Assembly (NCBI GenBank): GCA_019058315.1
Contig: JAHPZH010000009.1
Coordinates: 44,505-108,504, forward strand
DNA: 64,000 nucleotides
Direction: 5' to 3'
Origin: Candidatus Helarchaeota archaeon
GTDB lineage: Archaea; Asgardarchaeota; Lokiarchaeia; Helarchaeales; RDOG01
Shown here in pieces: positions 10,129 through 19,454 of this stretch; position 1 is the first letter of the stretch; each line of letters opens with the position of its first letter. Position numbers and translations under genes: made by a program. The notes below the pieces were generated by a model. It saw only the letters and a list, made by a program, of their open reading frames with translations. It had not been told where the DNA came from and searched no databases.

Positions 10129-11337
10129 TTAACTTAATTTTCGAATTGCCCATTCTAAACTATACTTAAATTTAAATTTGGACCAAAAAACGGTAATAAT
10201 CCAAAAGAAAATGGTAAAAACAATAGTTATTATCTGGAGTGAATAAGTTGAAATTAAATTTACAGGTTGCATAATAATTTGAAAGAAAAGTGTTCTGATC
10301 AACGGATTAGATATGAAATAAAAAATATCAAACATTTCGAAACTAGAGCGAAATATAGGACCAAAGAAATATCTTGCAAATAAGTGATGCGCTACGAAAA
10401 TTGTGAAAGCTAGTGAGCTTAAAACTGATATTTGTTTTAAAATAATATTATTACGTTTTTTAACATCTTGAAACCAAAAAAATAATGCGAAGAAAGATAG
10501 AAATACACCAGTAGAAAAAATTATATGAACTTCATGGTTAAAATCCAAAATTAAAGGCATAACTCCACCATATCTCAAATTAACATCAATTGCACAGCTG
10601 AATATACATAAAATTAGACCATAAATAAGGAAAGTTCTAGGGAGTGATTCTATTTTACCTTCTTTAATCTTATTTAGAGTAAAGCTACCAATAATGGTTC
10701 CAATTAAGACCATGTTTAATGAAAATGGATTCCAAAGATCATGTATAGTTATAGAAGAAAGCATAATGAATTCTATAAAAGTTGGATGCCAACTCCAAAA
10801 TGGGAGAATGGATAAATGATAAATAATTCCTAAGAGTTGAGAGAGAGGATTGAGGATTAATAATATACTAGATATAATGATCCTATGTTTAATTGAAAGT
10901 TTTAAGGTGAAAAATGTTATTATAGTCGAGACTCCAATTAAAACAATTATATTCCAAATCCACCATCTAGAAAAACCTTCAATTAAAAGATTTAGAATAT
11001 ATCCAAATCCCCAAAGGAAACCTCCTCTTCTTAAAACGGCGTTTTGAAGCTCTTTCTCAGTACTTCTTTTCTTTTTATTCTCAACATAAAATACCAAACT
11101 AAATCCTACACATATTAAAAAAATTGGAGCTCCAATAGGACCAAACCACATGCCAAAATAGTCCCACCAACCCCATGAAAGCTCATCACCATCTAAAAAC
11201 CAAAGACCAAAGTGACCAAAAATCATAATTAAAATGGCAAGTGCCCGTAAAAGATCAATAGAATGAATTCTAGGAATTTTTTTGACCATTTCACTTTTAT
11301 TTAATTTAGGTGTTGCTAAACTTTCCATAATTATCAA
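10129..11337 (-). CDS. HGSNAT/DUF1624-type membrane acyltransferase, copy E
   Basis: A 402-residue paralogue, the longest and the first of the minus-strand run. The signature is SIDLLRALAILIMIFGHFG, in which the Gly after Arg is replaced by Ala. About ten helices follow, then a longer loop near the C-terminus and the shared end FKYSLEWAIRKLS. TTG at 11337 and ATG at 11328 are possible starts. The promoter for the run should lie in the AT-rich gap upstream (11338-11669). Function by family is transmembrane acyl transfer to a sugar; the acceptor is unknown. Confidence 0.7.
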   Translation of the reverse strand: MIIMESLATPKLNKSEMVKKIPRIHSIDLLRALAILIMIFGHFGLWFLDGDELSWGWWDYFGMWFGPIGAPIFLICVGFSLVFYVENKKKRSTEKELQNAVLRRGGFLWGFGYILNLLIEGFSRWWIWNIIVLIGVSTIITFFTLKLSIKHRIIISSILLILNPLSQLLGIIYHLSILPFWSWHPTFIEFIMLSSITIHDLWNPFSLNMVLIGTIIGSFTLNKIKEGKIESLPRTFLIYGLILCIFSCAIDVNLRYGGVMPLILDFNHEVHIIFSTGVFLSFFALFFWFQDVKKRNNIILKQISVLSSLAFTIFVAHHLFARYFFGPIFRSSFEMFDIFYFISNPLIRTLFFQIIMQPVNLISTYSLQIITIVFTIFFWIITVFWSKFKFKYSLEWAIRKLS

Positions 11338-11669
11338 AACAATTGAGAATTTTTTAAATATTTAATTTTTTTTCATCTTGCTTTAAAGAAAATAAATAGC
11401 TCAATAATGATTAAAATGCGTTAGTGCAAATATAATGTAAAAATAATTAGAAAATTAGAAATAATAAAATTTTTCCAAATTAAATAAAATATAATCAAAA
11501 AAATAAAGATATGGAAATAAAAGTACCAAATTTTTTCTTTTGTTCCACTTTTAAGGATAATAGGATAAATTTTTAAAAAAACTCTCTAAAAAATCATTAA
11601 TATTTAGTTTAAAGTCTTAAACAATTATAATGAATACTTTCTTCTTGAATTGTATATTAATGTGGTTAG
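11338..11669. other. AT-rich intergenic gap between divergent glycan operons
   Basis: There is no open frame or RNA-like fold that I can support in these 332 bases. They separate the minus-strand acyltransferase run from the plus-strand flippase gene and so should hold promoters for both directions. Several TATA-like stretches occur, but the base composition makes them uninformative. Confidence 0.5.
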
Positions 11670-13304
11670 ATGATTAAAAGAAGTACAAAAGGTCTTGAAA
11701 AAACAAGAGTATCTGAAAATAGCATCTTTGTTCTGTTACAAATTGCAATAACTGGCATATTAGGAATTTTTAACTCTATCCTTTTAGTTTGGGGAATAAA
11801 TAGTTACTATCCTTTTTTTGGAGGAGATATTTATGGTCGTTTGGGATATATACAGACTATAGTTTTGATCTTTACTCCTTTTTTATATGTAGGATTTTTA
11901 CTTACTCTAACTAAAAGAATTGCTGAACATTATGCAATTAATGACGAATATAGTAAGCAAAAAGTAAAATATACCCTTAAATTTGCCTTTTTAACAATAA
12001 GTATTGTTACCCTTACTTTTTATTTTATTTTTATTCTTTTAATCATGCCTTCCTCTTATCAGTTCGATTTATTTAATATAAACATGCCGTTTTTTTATGC
12101 TTTATTTGGACTGGTGTGGATCTTAAACATTATATCCGTAATTTCAACAGGAGTTCTACAAGGGTTCCAAAAATATAGATTTGTAGCCTATAGTAGTTCC
12201 GCATCGGTATTGTTTATTACTTTATTATATCTATTATTAGCTCTTACAGTTAATCTTAATTTATTGACTGTAACAATCGTATTATTAATCTCTGAATTGA
12301 TAAAGGGGTTAATTGCCTTTGGATATATGATGTACTTATTAAAAAATTATGAAATTCTAGATGTTAAGATGAATTTATCCTCTCAACAGAAAAAAGAAGA
12401 AAGAACCGAACTCATGAAAGCTAATGTAATATTTATGTTATTAAATCTATTTTATATTTTTATTTTCTACTATGATAAAATTCTCATTTATATCTTCTTA
12501 AATTCATATACAGAATTAGCATATTATTTTATTGCTAACTATATTTTCACGTTTTTATTTCCTATCGCATGTGCAATTTTCAATGCACTTCTTCCAGCCT
12601 CTTCAGAGCAAAATATTCTAAAAAATAAAGAAAATCTTGTTAAATATATAAATTTAGGCTCAAAATATGCGTTATACATTTCAGTTATACTAGCAATTTT
12701 TATGGCTACTGTAATAAGTGAGGTAATGCCAATTGTATATGGAGAATTTGGCAAAGAATCGCTTGAATATTTACCATTCTTTGCTATAGTATTAATATTT
12801 GAAACTTTATTCTCCCCTTTAGGTAATGTCTTAATAGGTATTAAATTGAGAGATTACGCTTTAATTTATGGTCTTAGGGCGCTGTTAAATATTTTTCTGT
12901 GGCCTCTAATGTTCTCGATCTTTCAAAATATTATTGGAATATTAGTTGGAAGCATTATAAGTTCCTTTTTCTGGTATTTGACATGTGTAATTTATTTACG
13001 TGAATATATTAATATGAAAAATCTAATCAAACTAATTCCAAAAGTACTTTTACCAAGTAGTATAATAATTGGAAGTTATCTAGTACTATATTGGGTCAAT
13101 TTCTTTTCAAGTACAACATTTATAATTTTCTTTCTAAAAATTAGCGTATTTTCTGTATTTATTGGAGGAATATACATATTATTGATTGCCTTGTTGAAAG
13201 GTTTTAGTCCTGAAGATCTTAATATACTTGAAAAAGGAATATATTGGATTCCTGGCTCACGACGGCTATTATCTATTTTAAGAAAAGTTAGTAGACATGT
13301 TTAA
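11670..13304 (+). CDS. Oligosaccharide flippase, MOP/Wzx-like (copy 1)
   Basis: A 544-residue protein with about 14 hydrophobic helices spread over its length, the size and topology of polysaccharide-biosynthesis MOP exporters (Wzx/RfbX). It has a charged cytoplasmic N-terminus and the family-like pattern of a glycine-rich first helix followed by YGRLGYIQTI. The likely role is flipping a lipid-linked glycan from the cytoplasmic to the outer face of the membrane. Its 3' end overlaps the convergent GT2 gene by 17 bases. A second flippase lies at 25565. Confidence 0.8.
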   Translation: MIKRSTKGLEKTRVSENSIFVLLQIAITGILGIFNSILLVWGINSYYPFFGGDIYGRLGYIQTIVLIFTPFLYVGFLLTLTKRIAEHYAINDEYSKQKVKYTLKFAFLTISIVTLTFYFIFILLIMPSSYQFDLFNINMPFFYALFGLVWILNIISVISTGVLQGFQKYRFVAYSSSASVLFITLLYLLLALTVNLNLLTVTIVLLISELIKGLIAFGYMMYLLKNYEILDVKMNLSSQQKKEERTELMKANVIFMLLNLFYIFIFYYDKILIYIFLNSYTELAYYFIANYIFTFLFPIACAIFNALLPASSEQNILKNKENLVKYINLGSKYALYISVILAIFMATVISEVMPIVYGEFGKESLEYLPFFAIVLIFETLFSPLGNVLIGIKLRDYALIYGLRALLNIFLWPLMFSIFQNIIGILVGSIISSFFWYLTCVIYLREYINMKNLIKLIPKVLLPSSIIIGSYLVLYWVNFFSSTTFIIFFLKISVFSVFIGGIYILLIALLKGFSPEDLNILEKGIYWIPGSRRLLSILRKVSRHV

Positions 13305-14235
13305 GTTGTTTTTTTCGAATTTTAAAGCCCAGTTTTAGTCCTTTTCGTATTCCAAGCGAGAGAACTTTAAGACGGTTTAAATTATGGTGATAAAAGTTAG
13401 TAAATAATTCAATTAAAGTCCAGAATAATTGGGTGAGGAGGAAAAAAAATATTTGAATAAAACTAAAATTCTTTAACGCGAATAAAAATCGATTCCTACA
13501 ATGAACGAAATATTGAAAGTCGCCTAAGGGATTATGAATTGGTATTTTATGATAAACTTTGGCAGAAGGGACATATATAACCTTATATTTTTTCTTTTTA
13601 GCTCGATAATTCCAATCAGTTTCCTCATAATACATAAAAAAAGTTTTATCTAATAATCCAATTGTATTTATTACTTCCCTTTTAATGAAAATAGAAGTAC
13701 CACAAGCGTAATCTGTTTCTTTAAGAATATTATATTTTGTTTCGTTACTCTTTCTCCTTATACCTTTATGAATTGCTGTTAATAGGAGAAAAGGGGAAAT
13801 TTTTCCTCCACCATACCAAATTAAATTTGGGTGGTCATAATATACAATTTTAGGACAACAAATCCCATAATCTCTTTTTGAAATTAAAACTTTTACACAT
13901 TCTGAAATAAAATTTGATTCACATTCAGTATCATTATTTAAAACACAAATGATATCCCCTTTAGATTTTCTTATGCCTATATTATTTCCTTCAGCATAAC
14001 CCCAATTTTTTGAGTTCTTGATAAATAAATGATTTAATTTAAAATTGTTTAAAAAAATTCCAAGCTTTTCTATTTCTTCTTCTGGAGAAGCATTATCAAC
14101 AATAATAACCTCAAAATTTTCATAATCTTGTTTCTCCAAGGATTTAAGGCAATCAATTGTTAATTGTGCAGGTCGAAATGGATTTGTTAGAATAATTATA
14201 CTTATTAAAGGATTTTTATCCATATTTGATTTCAA
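13288..14235 (-). CDS. GT2 glycosyltransferase, rhamnosyltransferase-like
   Basis: A 315-residue GT-A enzyme with LISIIILTNPFRPAQL at the start, EVIIVDNASPEE (nucleotide binding), GDIICVLNNDTECE (the metal-binding acidic motif) and MYYEETDWNYRAKKKKYK (the catalytic acidic E-E-D region of the rhamnosyltransferase subgroup). A hydrophobic and basic C-terminus could attach it to the membrane. It lies 4 bases downstream of a GT4 gene in the same direction. Donor and acceptor are not predictable. Confidence 0.85.
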   Translation of the reverse strand: MKSNMDKNPLISIIILTNPFRPAQLTIDCLKSLEKQDYENFEVIIVDNASPEEEIEKLGIFLNNFKLNHLFIKNSKNWGYAEGNNIGIRKSKGDIICVLNNDTECESNFISECVKVLISKRDYGICCPKIVYYDHPNLIWYGGGKISPFLLLTAIHKGIRRKSNETKYNILKETDYACGTSIFIKREVINTIGLLDKTFFMYYEETDWNYRAKKKKYKVIYVPSAKVYHKIPIHNPLGDFQYFVHCRNRFLFALKNFSFIQIFFFLLTQLFWTLIELFTNFYHHNLNRLKVLSLGIRKGLKLGFKIRKKQLKHVY

Positions 14236-14239
14236 ACTC

Positions 14240-15490
14240 TTAATTTAATTTTTTAATTAAATTTAAGTAATATTTTCGAACTAGTTTTGTAGTCTTTATT
14301 ACATTATAATTGTTCTTAATGTTGTTATAAGCATTATCAATTATTTCTCTTATTTTCTCCGGATTTTTTAATATAAATTTAATTTTTTTAATGATGGTAG
14401 AATGAGGAGATTTCTTTAAATCAAACAAAAATCCATTTTCTCCATCTTTAATCACTTCATCAATATCAGGTTGATTTGCACCTATCACAGGAATTTTCAT
14501 AGCCATAGCCTCTAACATACTCAACCCAGGTGTTTCATAGATAGAAGAATAAATCATAAGATTTGCAATAGATAAAATTCTTGGAATATTTTCAAATTTT
14601 GTATATCCCTCCAAAATTACTTTATTTTCAAGTTTATAACGTTTTATTAACGATCTTAACTTATTTTCTAATCTTCCTCCACCAACAAATATTAATTTAA
14701 AATTTTTTCCAAAATTCTTAATTTTATTTAATAAATAAACTATTTCAATTAAAATTTCGGGATTTTTTCTAGTAACTAGTCCTCCTGTAAAAACTATAAC
14801 ATAATCTTTTTCAGAAATTTTATATTTTTCTATATAATATTCATCTGGACCCCTAATATTAAAAATATTTAAATCAATTCCATTAGGAATATAAACATAA
14901 TTTATATAACCATTTTTTTTCTTCCAAAACTTTTCTCGTATTTTGAGAAGATTTTTTAATACACCATTTGTAACAGCAATGATGTTTTGTGCTCTTCCTA
15001 GATTAAATTTCTCTGAAATATTCAAAGGGGGATAATATACTTTATGGGCAATTTTTTCTAAAAAATTAATTGTTGGGCAATTTCCAATCAATTTCGACTC
15101 GAAATTTGTACATCCATGAGCCGTAATAACTAGCTTTACTCTTTTTTTTGATTTATTTATTATTTTTTGAATTAAGAAATAATAAGGATTGAAACTTTCA
15201 TTAATATGAATGAGATCGACATTCTCATCTTCAATTAATTTTCTAATAATGTTTCGAATTCTAAAACCAAAAAGAAATTTCCCAATTTGTAAAAACCTAA
15301 TTCTCTTTCTTAAAGGAATAAAGATTAATTTAAAATTGTTATCTTTTCGAAGAGATTCTATATGTTTTGTGCTAGTTGAAGAGATATAGTAGACTTTATC
15401 TCCATTTTTTAGGAGATTTTTAACGATATAATAAAAATAAATCCCGCTTCCAGTTAAACCCACAGAATCATCAATGAAGCAAATTTTTAT
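14240..15490 (-). CDS. GT4 glycosyltransferase, apparent AUA start
   Basis: The GT-B enzyme has VIAVTNGVLKNLLKI, IPNGIDLNIF, IVFTGGLVTRKNPEIL and SSIYETPGLSMLEAMAMKIP, all standard GT4 motifs. The first usual start in frame is GTG at 15463, but that would remove the first beta strand. Reading back to ATA at 15490 adds nine residues (x-KICFIDDSV) that make the typical GT4 N-terminus, and a strong AGGAGGT lies 8 bases before it. An in-frame stop lies upstream, with no ATG, GTG or TTG between it and ATA. I therefore annotate 416 residues from ATA; a base error for ATG is the alternative. It is in one operon with the downstream GT2 gene. Confidence 0.85.
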   Translation of the reverse strand: MKICFIDDSVGLTGSGIYFYYIVKNLLKNGDKVYYISSTSTKHIESLRKDNNFKLIFIPLRKRIRFLQIGKFLFGFRIRNIIRKLIEDENVDLIHINESFNPYYFLIQKIINKSKKRVKLVITAHGCTNFESKLIGNCPTINFLEKIAHKVYYPPLNISEKFNLGRAQNIIAVTNGVLKNLLKIREKFWKKKNGYINYVYIPNGIDLNIFNIRGPDEYYIEKYKISEKDYVIVFTGGLVTRKNPEILIEIVYLLNKIKNFGKNFKLIFVGGGRLENKLRSLIKRYKLENKVILEGYTKFENIPRILSIANLMIYSSIYETPGLSMLEAMAMKIPVIGANQPDIDEVIKDGENGFLFDLKKSPHSTIIKKIKFILKNPEKIREIIDNAYNNIKNNYNVIKTTKLVRKYYLNLIKKLN

Positions 15491-15498
15491 GGCAAAAA

Positions 15499-15505
15499 AC
15501 CTCCT
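15499..15505 (-). promoter_or_regulatory. Shine-Dalgarno sequence deciding the GT4 start
   Basis: On the minus strand this reads AGGAGGT and ends 8 bases before the ATA at 15490. The L14e gene at 52055 has the same AGGAGGT 9 bases before its ATG, so the spacing fits this genome. It lies much too far from the GTG at 15463 to serve that codon. Confidence 0.7.
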
Positions 15506-15563
15506 AAAAAAATATATTATAATTTATTTCAAATTAAAAATTAATTGAAAAAACTTTTGGAGT

Positions 15564-16727
15564 TTGATAAATCAATTGCGAATTTGTCTTGTGAGTTACA
15601 CGTATCCTCCTAATACCTCAGGAGGTGGGGATATATATGCATATAATATAGTTGAGGGATTAAAAAAGTTAAATCACGAAGTTTTAGTTGTAACTTCTTC
15701 ATCAAAACCCATGAAAGACAAAAACGGGATTCATTACATTCTGATTCGTAATATTCCTTTTTTTAGAGTTCAAAATTTTTTAAGTAAAGCTAAAAAATAC
15801 TGTAATAATTTAATGAAATCAAAATTAATCGACATTTTTCATTTTAATGGACCAAGTGGATGTGTATTTTATAAGAAAAATTTGCCAACTGTAATGACTA
15901 TTCATCATTCAGTTTTATCCACTTTAAAAGTTCTTTCTCATTATCCTTCTTCTCTGTTTTCAATTGATACAATCCAAGAATGTAATCCATTTAATATTTG
16001 GTTAGAAAGTAAAAGTATTAAATCTGTAAATCAAATAATAGCTGTTTCCCATCATACCGCATCTCAAATAAAAGGAAGAGGGGTTTTAGAAAATTCTATT
16101 AATGTGGTACATAATGGAATTGATGTATTTTCTCCTCCTACTAAAAGTGAGCAAAATAAAATACGACAAAAACTTGGAATTTCTGAAAAAGTAATACTTT
16201 TTGTTGGAAGATTAGATCAAAGAAAAGGGCCTATTTTTTTAGTAAAAGCGATTAACGATCTAAGAAAAATAATTAAGGAAGATTTTAAATGTATTATAGT
16301 CGGTGATGGACCTCAAAAAACCCAAATTATTAATTATATTAAGAAAAATAATCTATGGAGCTATTTTTCATTTATAAAAAAAATCAAATATAAAGATTTG
16401 AGAAAACTTTATTATATATGTGATTTATTAGTTCTTCCTTCGCTATATGAGGGACTAGGACTCGTTCTGTTAGAAGCTATGGCTTCAAAAAAACCTGTTA
16501 TCGGAACAAATTCTGGAGGAATTCCAGAGATTATCAAACATAACGAAAATGGTTACTTAATACCATTAGGATCTATTAAAAATTTAACAAATGCAATTAA
16601 AAAAATTTTGATGAATAGGGTTTTAGCAGATAAGATGGGCGAAAGAGGATATAAAATTATTCAAAAGAAATTCACTTGGGAAAGAGCGGTAAAAGAAACA
16701 TTAAGTATTTATAATAAAATATTATAA
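15564..16727 (+). CDS. GT4 glycosyltransferase
   Basis: A 387-residue GT-B enzyme. The N-terminus LRICLVSYTYPPNTSGGGD has the glycine-rich acceptor loop, IAVSHHTASQIKG and VVHNGIDVF mark the hinge, and LFVGRLDQRKGP and PSLYEGLGLVLLEAMASKKP are the donor-binding motifs, with the conserved E of LLEA. Start candidates are TTG at 15564 and TTG at 15576. It is transcribed divergently from the GT4 gene at 14240-15490. It probably adds one sugar to a lipid-linked glycan. Confidence 0.87.
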   Translation: MINQLRICLVSYTYPPNTSGGGDIYAYNIVEGLKKLNHEVLVVTSSSKPMKDKNGIHYILIRNIPFFRVQNFLSKAKKYCNNLMKSKLIDIFHFNGPSGCVFYKKNLPTVMTIHHSVLSTLKVLSHYPSSLFSIDTIQECNPFNIWLESKSIKSVNQIIAVSHHTASQIKGRGVLENSINVVHNGIDVFSPPTKSEQNKIRQKLGISEKVILFVGRLDQRKGPIFLVKAINDLRKIIKEDFKCIIVGDGPQKTQIINYIKKNNLWSYFSFIKKIKYKDLRKLYYICDLLVLPSLYEGLGLVLLEAMASKKPVIGTNSGGIPEIIKHNENGYLIPLGSIKNLTNAIKKILMNRVLADKMGERGYKIIQKKFTWERAVKETLSIYNKIL

Positions 16728-16984
16728 TAATGCATCTTAAAAAAAAAAAATTTACAAAATCTTGAGTTTTTTAATAATGATTATTTTGAGTCATTTAAAG
16801 CCTTTATTCTATAATTAGATAATAAAAAATAATTGATAGAAGAATTTAAAAAAAAATTAGGAATAAATATTCGTTAAAGATAAAACAAATTAAATAAATC
16901 AAGAAAATTATAACTAATATATGATTTTACAACAAAAATTAAAATTTACAGATTAAGATAAGTATTTTAATAATTTTAATATGT

Positions 16985-17707
16985 TTGGGTCTATCTGGAG
17001 TAAAAAAATTGCGCCCCAAAATCTCAGTAATAATTCCCGCTTATAATGAAGCGAAGACAATAAAAGATCTAAAACTTGAAGTAATTCGAGCTTTAATCTC
17101 GAAATCTACTACAAATTCAGCGGAAATTATTATTGTAGACGATGGATCCACCGATGATACTTATCGTTTTGCTAATGGAAATGGAACTATCGTTCTTCGT
17201 AATGAAAAAAATTCTGGTTATGGGGCTGCAGTTAGAAAAGGATTGGATCATGCAACTGGAGATATTCTTATAACTATTGATGGGGATTATCAAAATGATC
17301 CAACGGAAATTCCCGAATTAATTAATGCATTACTTAAAAGTAAGGCAGATTTTGTTAATGGATCGAAATTCTTGGGGAAATTTAAACCAAAGGTGCCTTT
17401 TATAAAAAAAATTGGAGAAAAAATTGTTAGTTTTCTAATTAAGTTAATTTATCGTAAAAAAATAACTTATTCACAAAGTGGGTTTAAAGCATTTAAAAAA
17501 TCATTGTATGAAAGAGTTAAGCCTATTAAAGAACAAAGATTTGGCTTTAATTCGGAACTTTTAGTAAAAACATTAAAAAAAGGTTACAATATTAAAGAAA
17601 TTCCTGTAACTATCAAACCAAGACCCCATGGAAAGAGCCGAATTCAATTTTTTAAGGATGGTGTAAGAATACTTTATGTATTTATTAGAACCATTTTAAT
17701 AGGTTAA
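16985..17707 (+). CDS. GT2, dolichyl-phosphate mannose synthase-like (DPM1 type)
   Basis: A 240-residue GT-A enzyme without membrane helices. It has ISVIIPAYNEAKTI, IIIVDDGSTDDT, ITIDGDYQNDP (the metal-binding D-x-D) and a C-terminal PVTIKPRPHGKSRI segment typical of the polyprenyl-phosphate sugar synthase family. It would make polyprenyl-phosphate mannose or glucose, the donor used by GT-C enzymes such as the one at the left edge. The gene starts with TTG after a 257-base AT-rich gap with no other feature. It converges with the signal peptidase gene. Confidence 0.8.
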   Translation: MGLSGVKKLRPKISVIIPAYNEAKTIKDLKLEVIRALISKSTTNSAEIIIVDDGSTDDTYRFANGNGTIVLRNEKNSGYGAAVRKGLDHATGDILITIDGDYQNDPTEIPELINALLKSKADFVNGSKFLGKFKPKVPFIKKIGEKIVSFLIKLIYRKKITYSQSGFKAFKKSLYERVKPIKEQRFGFNSELLVKTLKKGYNIKEIPVTIKPRPHGKSRIQFFKDGVRILYVFIRTILIG

Positions 17708-17716
17708 ATTTTTAAA

Positions 17717-18328
17717 TCAATTTTTTTCATTCTTAACCTCTTGTTCTTTTTCATTTTCTTTTTTTGGTAAAAAAGAGTAAATCAACAAGACTATCAATAT
17801 AAGTAGGATCATATAAATAAGCAAATTTCCTCCTATTTGATCCAGCCATAATTTTGGTAGACCTAGTAAAGGAATCCTACCAACTACTTTCCCTATTACA
17901 CAGAAATGAGGTATAAAAGGATCACTGTATAAGTTTGTATCTTGAAAAAAGTCGATTAAACTAAATAAATCTCCTTTAGTTTCATACCATGTCCCCTTAT
18001 AATATGGAAAATTACCTTCTCGGCTAATATTAATAACCCTATGAACAATTGGGACCATAGGTATAAAAGACCGCTCTGGCTTCCAGGTTAAAGGCCAAAA
18101 TACAATTATATCTGATGGCATGATTTCTCCCTCATCTACTTGTTCTATTAGTAAAAGATCGCCAGGAAAATAATTTGGAATCATACTATCGCTCGAAACT
18201 ACGGTTAAGGGCATTTCAGTTTTTAAAAAAAGTATAAGAATCCCAAAAACTGAGAAAATGCAGATAAAAATGAGAAAGAGTATAACAATTATTTTTTTCC
18301 AATTATTATTTTCTTTTTTTTTATCCAT
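17717..18328 (-). CDS. Signal peptidase I, archaeal/Sec11 type
   Basis: A 203-residue membrane protease with an N-terminal helix (about residues 12-35), the catalytic Ser in VVSSDSMIP (Ser48), and His96 in PIVHRVI where bacterial enzymes have Lys. The Ser-His form is that of archaea and the ER. A second hydrophobic helix lies near the C-terminus (about 165-187), followed by a charged tail. It removes signal peptides from exported proteins on the outer face of the membrane. Finding it in a glycan locus, upstream of no obvious export gene, is unusual but not unknown. Confidence 0.88.
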   Translation of the reverse strand: MDKKKENNNWKKIIVILFLIFICIFSVFGILILFLKTEMPLTVVSSDSMIPNYFPGDLLLIEQVDEGEIMPSDIIVFWPLTWKPERSFIPMVPIVHRVINISREGNFPYYKGTWYETKGDLFSLIDFFQDTNLYSDPFIPHFCVIGKVVGRIPLLGLPKLWLDQIGGNLLIYMILLILIVLLIYSFLPKKENEKEQEVKNEKN

Positions 18329-18348
18329 TTTTTATCCTACTTCATGGA

Positions 18349-19437
18349 CTAATCAGATAAATTTTCTTTTTTAATTATATCAACAATTTTTTCACTGGCA
18401 TAACCATCACCATAAGGTGATGGAAAATTGAGTTGATTTTTAAAATCATAATTATCAATTGAATCTAACACAAATTTAGGATCGGTTCCAACTACTTTTG
18501 CGAAACCTGATTTCACTGCTTCTGGTCTATCAGTCGATTTTCTTATAACAAATGCAAATTTTTGGAATATTGGTGCTGTTGCTTCTTCTTGAATCCCCCC
18601 AGAATCGGTTATTATGAATTTGCAGCTTTTCATAAGGCATAATATATCCAAATAACTTACAGGCGGTAATAGCTGAATTTTATCAGATTTAGAAATTTTA
18701 TCATATAATCCAAATTCTTTCATCCTATTCAAACTTCTAGGATGAATTGGATAAATTACAGGAAGGGGAACATTAAGTAGGATTTCAACAATGTTTTTTA
18801 ATGTTTCTTTATTATCCACATTTTCTGCTCGATGAGCAGTCACTAATATAAAATCTTTAAAATTTATCTCTTTAAGAATGGATGATTTTTTTATAGCTAT
18901 TTCAAAATGTTTTAAGCAAGCATCTATCACTGTATTACCTGTAACATAGATTTTTCCCCAGACATTTTCACCTTCTAAAAGGGTTCTTGACAATTCTGTT
19001 GGAGCAAATAAATAATCCGACATATGATCTAGAATTCGCCTATTATATTCCTCAGCCATGCGCATATCATATGAACGAAGACCGGCTTCTAAATGTCCTA
19101 CTTTAATATGAATTTTTGCCGCAGTTAGCCCTCCTGCTAGAGCTGAATTTGTATCTCCTTGAACAATTACAAATGACGGGTTTTCCTTTAATAATACTTT
19201 TTCAATATCTATCAGCATTTTTCCTGTTTGTTCTCCATGTGACCCTGATCCCACGTTTAAATGATATTCTGGTTCTCTTAATTCCAAATCATTGAAAAAT
19301 TGGTCACATAACGAAGCATCATAATGCTGGTCAGTAAATAAAACCCTGTAATCTATTTTTCTTTTTTCACATACCTTTATAACTGGAGATACTTTGATAA
19401 TTTCTGGACGTGTACCAAGTACAAAGAAAATTGTCAT
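18349..19437 (-). CDS. wecB: UDP-N-acetylglucosamine 2-epimerase (non-hydrolysing)
   Basis: A 362-residue protein with the family start IFFVLGTRPEIIKVSPVI, then VQGDTNSALAGGL, GHLEAGLRSYD, EEYNRRILDH, VTAHRAENVD and ITDSGGIQEEA, the full set of active-site and UDP-binding motifs. It interconverts UDP-GlcNAc and UDP-ManNAc, giving an amino-sugar donor for the glycan. The gene lies in the minus-strand set GT2 (19455) - wecB - signal peptidase with gaps of about 20 bases, so the three are probably cotranscribed. Confidence 0.93.
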   Translation of the reverse strand: MTIFFVLGTRPEIIKVSPVIKVCEKRKIDYRVLFTDQHYDASLCDQFFNDLELREPEYHLNVGSGSHGEQTGKMLIDIEKVLLKENPSFVIVQGDTNSALAGGLTAAKIHIKVGHLEAGLRSYDMRMAEEYNRRILDHMSDYLFAPTELSRTLLEGENVWGKIYVTGNTVIDACLKHFEIAIKKSSILKEINFKDFILVTAHRAENVDNKETLKNIVEILLNVPLPVIYPIHPRSLNRMKEFGLYDKISKSDKIQLLPPVSYLDILCLMKSCKFIITDSGGIQEEATAPIFQKFAFVIRKSTDRPEAVKSGFAKVVGTDPKFVLDSIDNYDFKNQLNFPSPYGDGYASEKIVDIIKKENLSD

Positions 19438-19454
19438 GTTATTCCTCTATGCAT

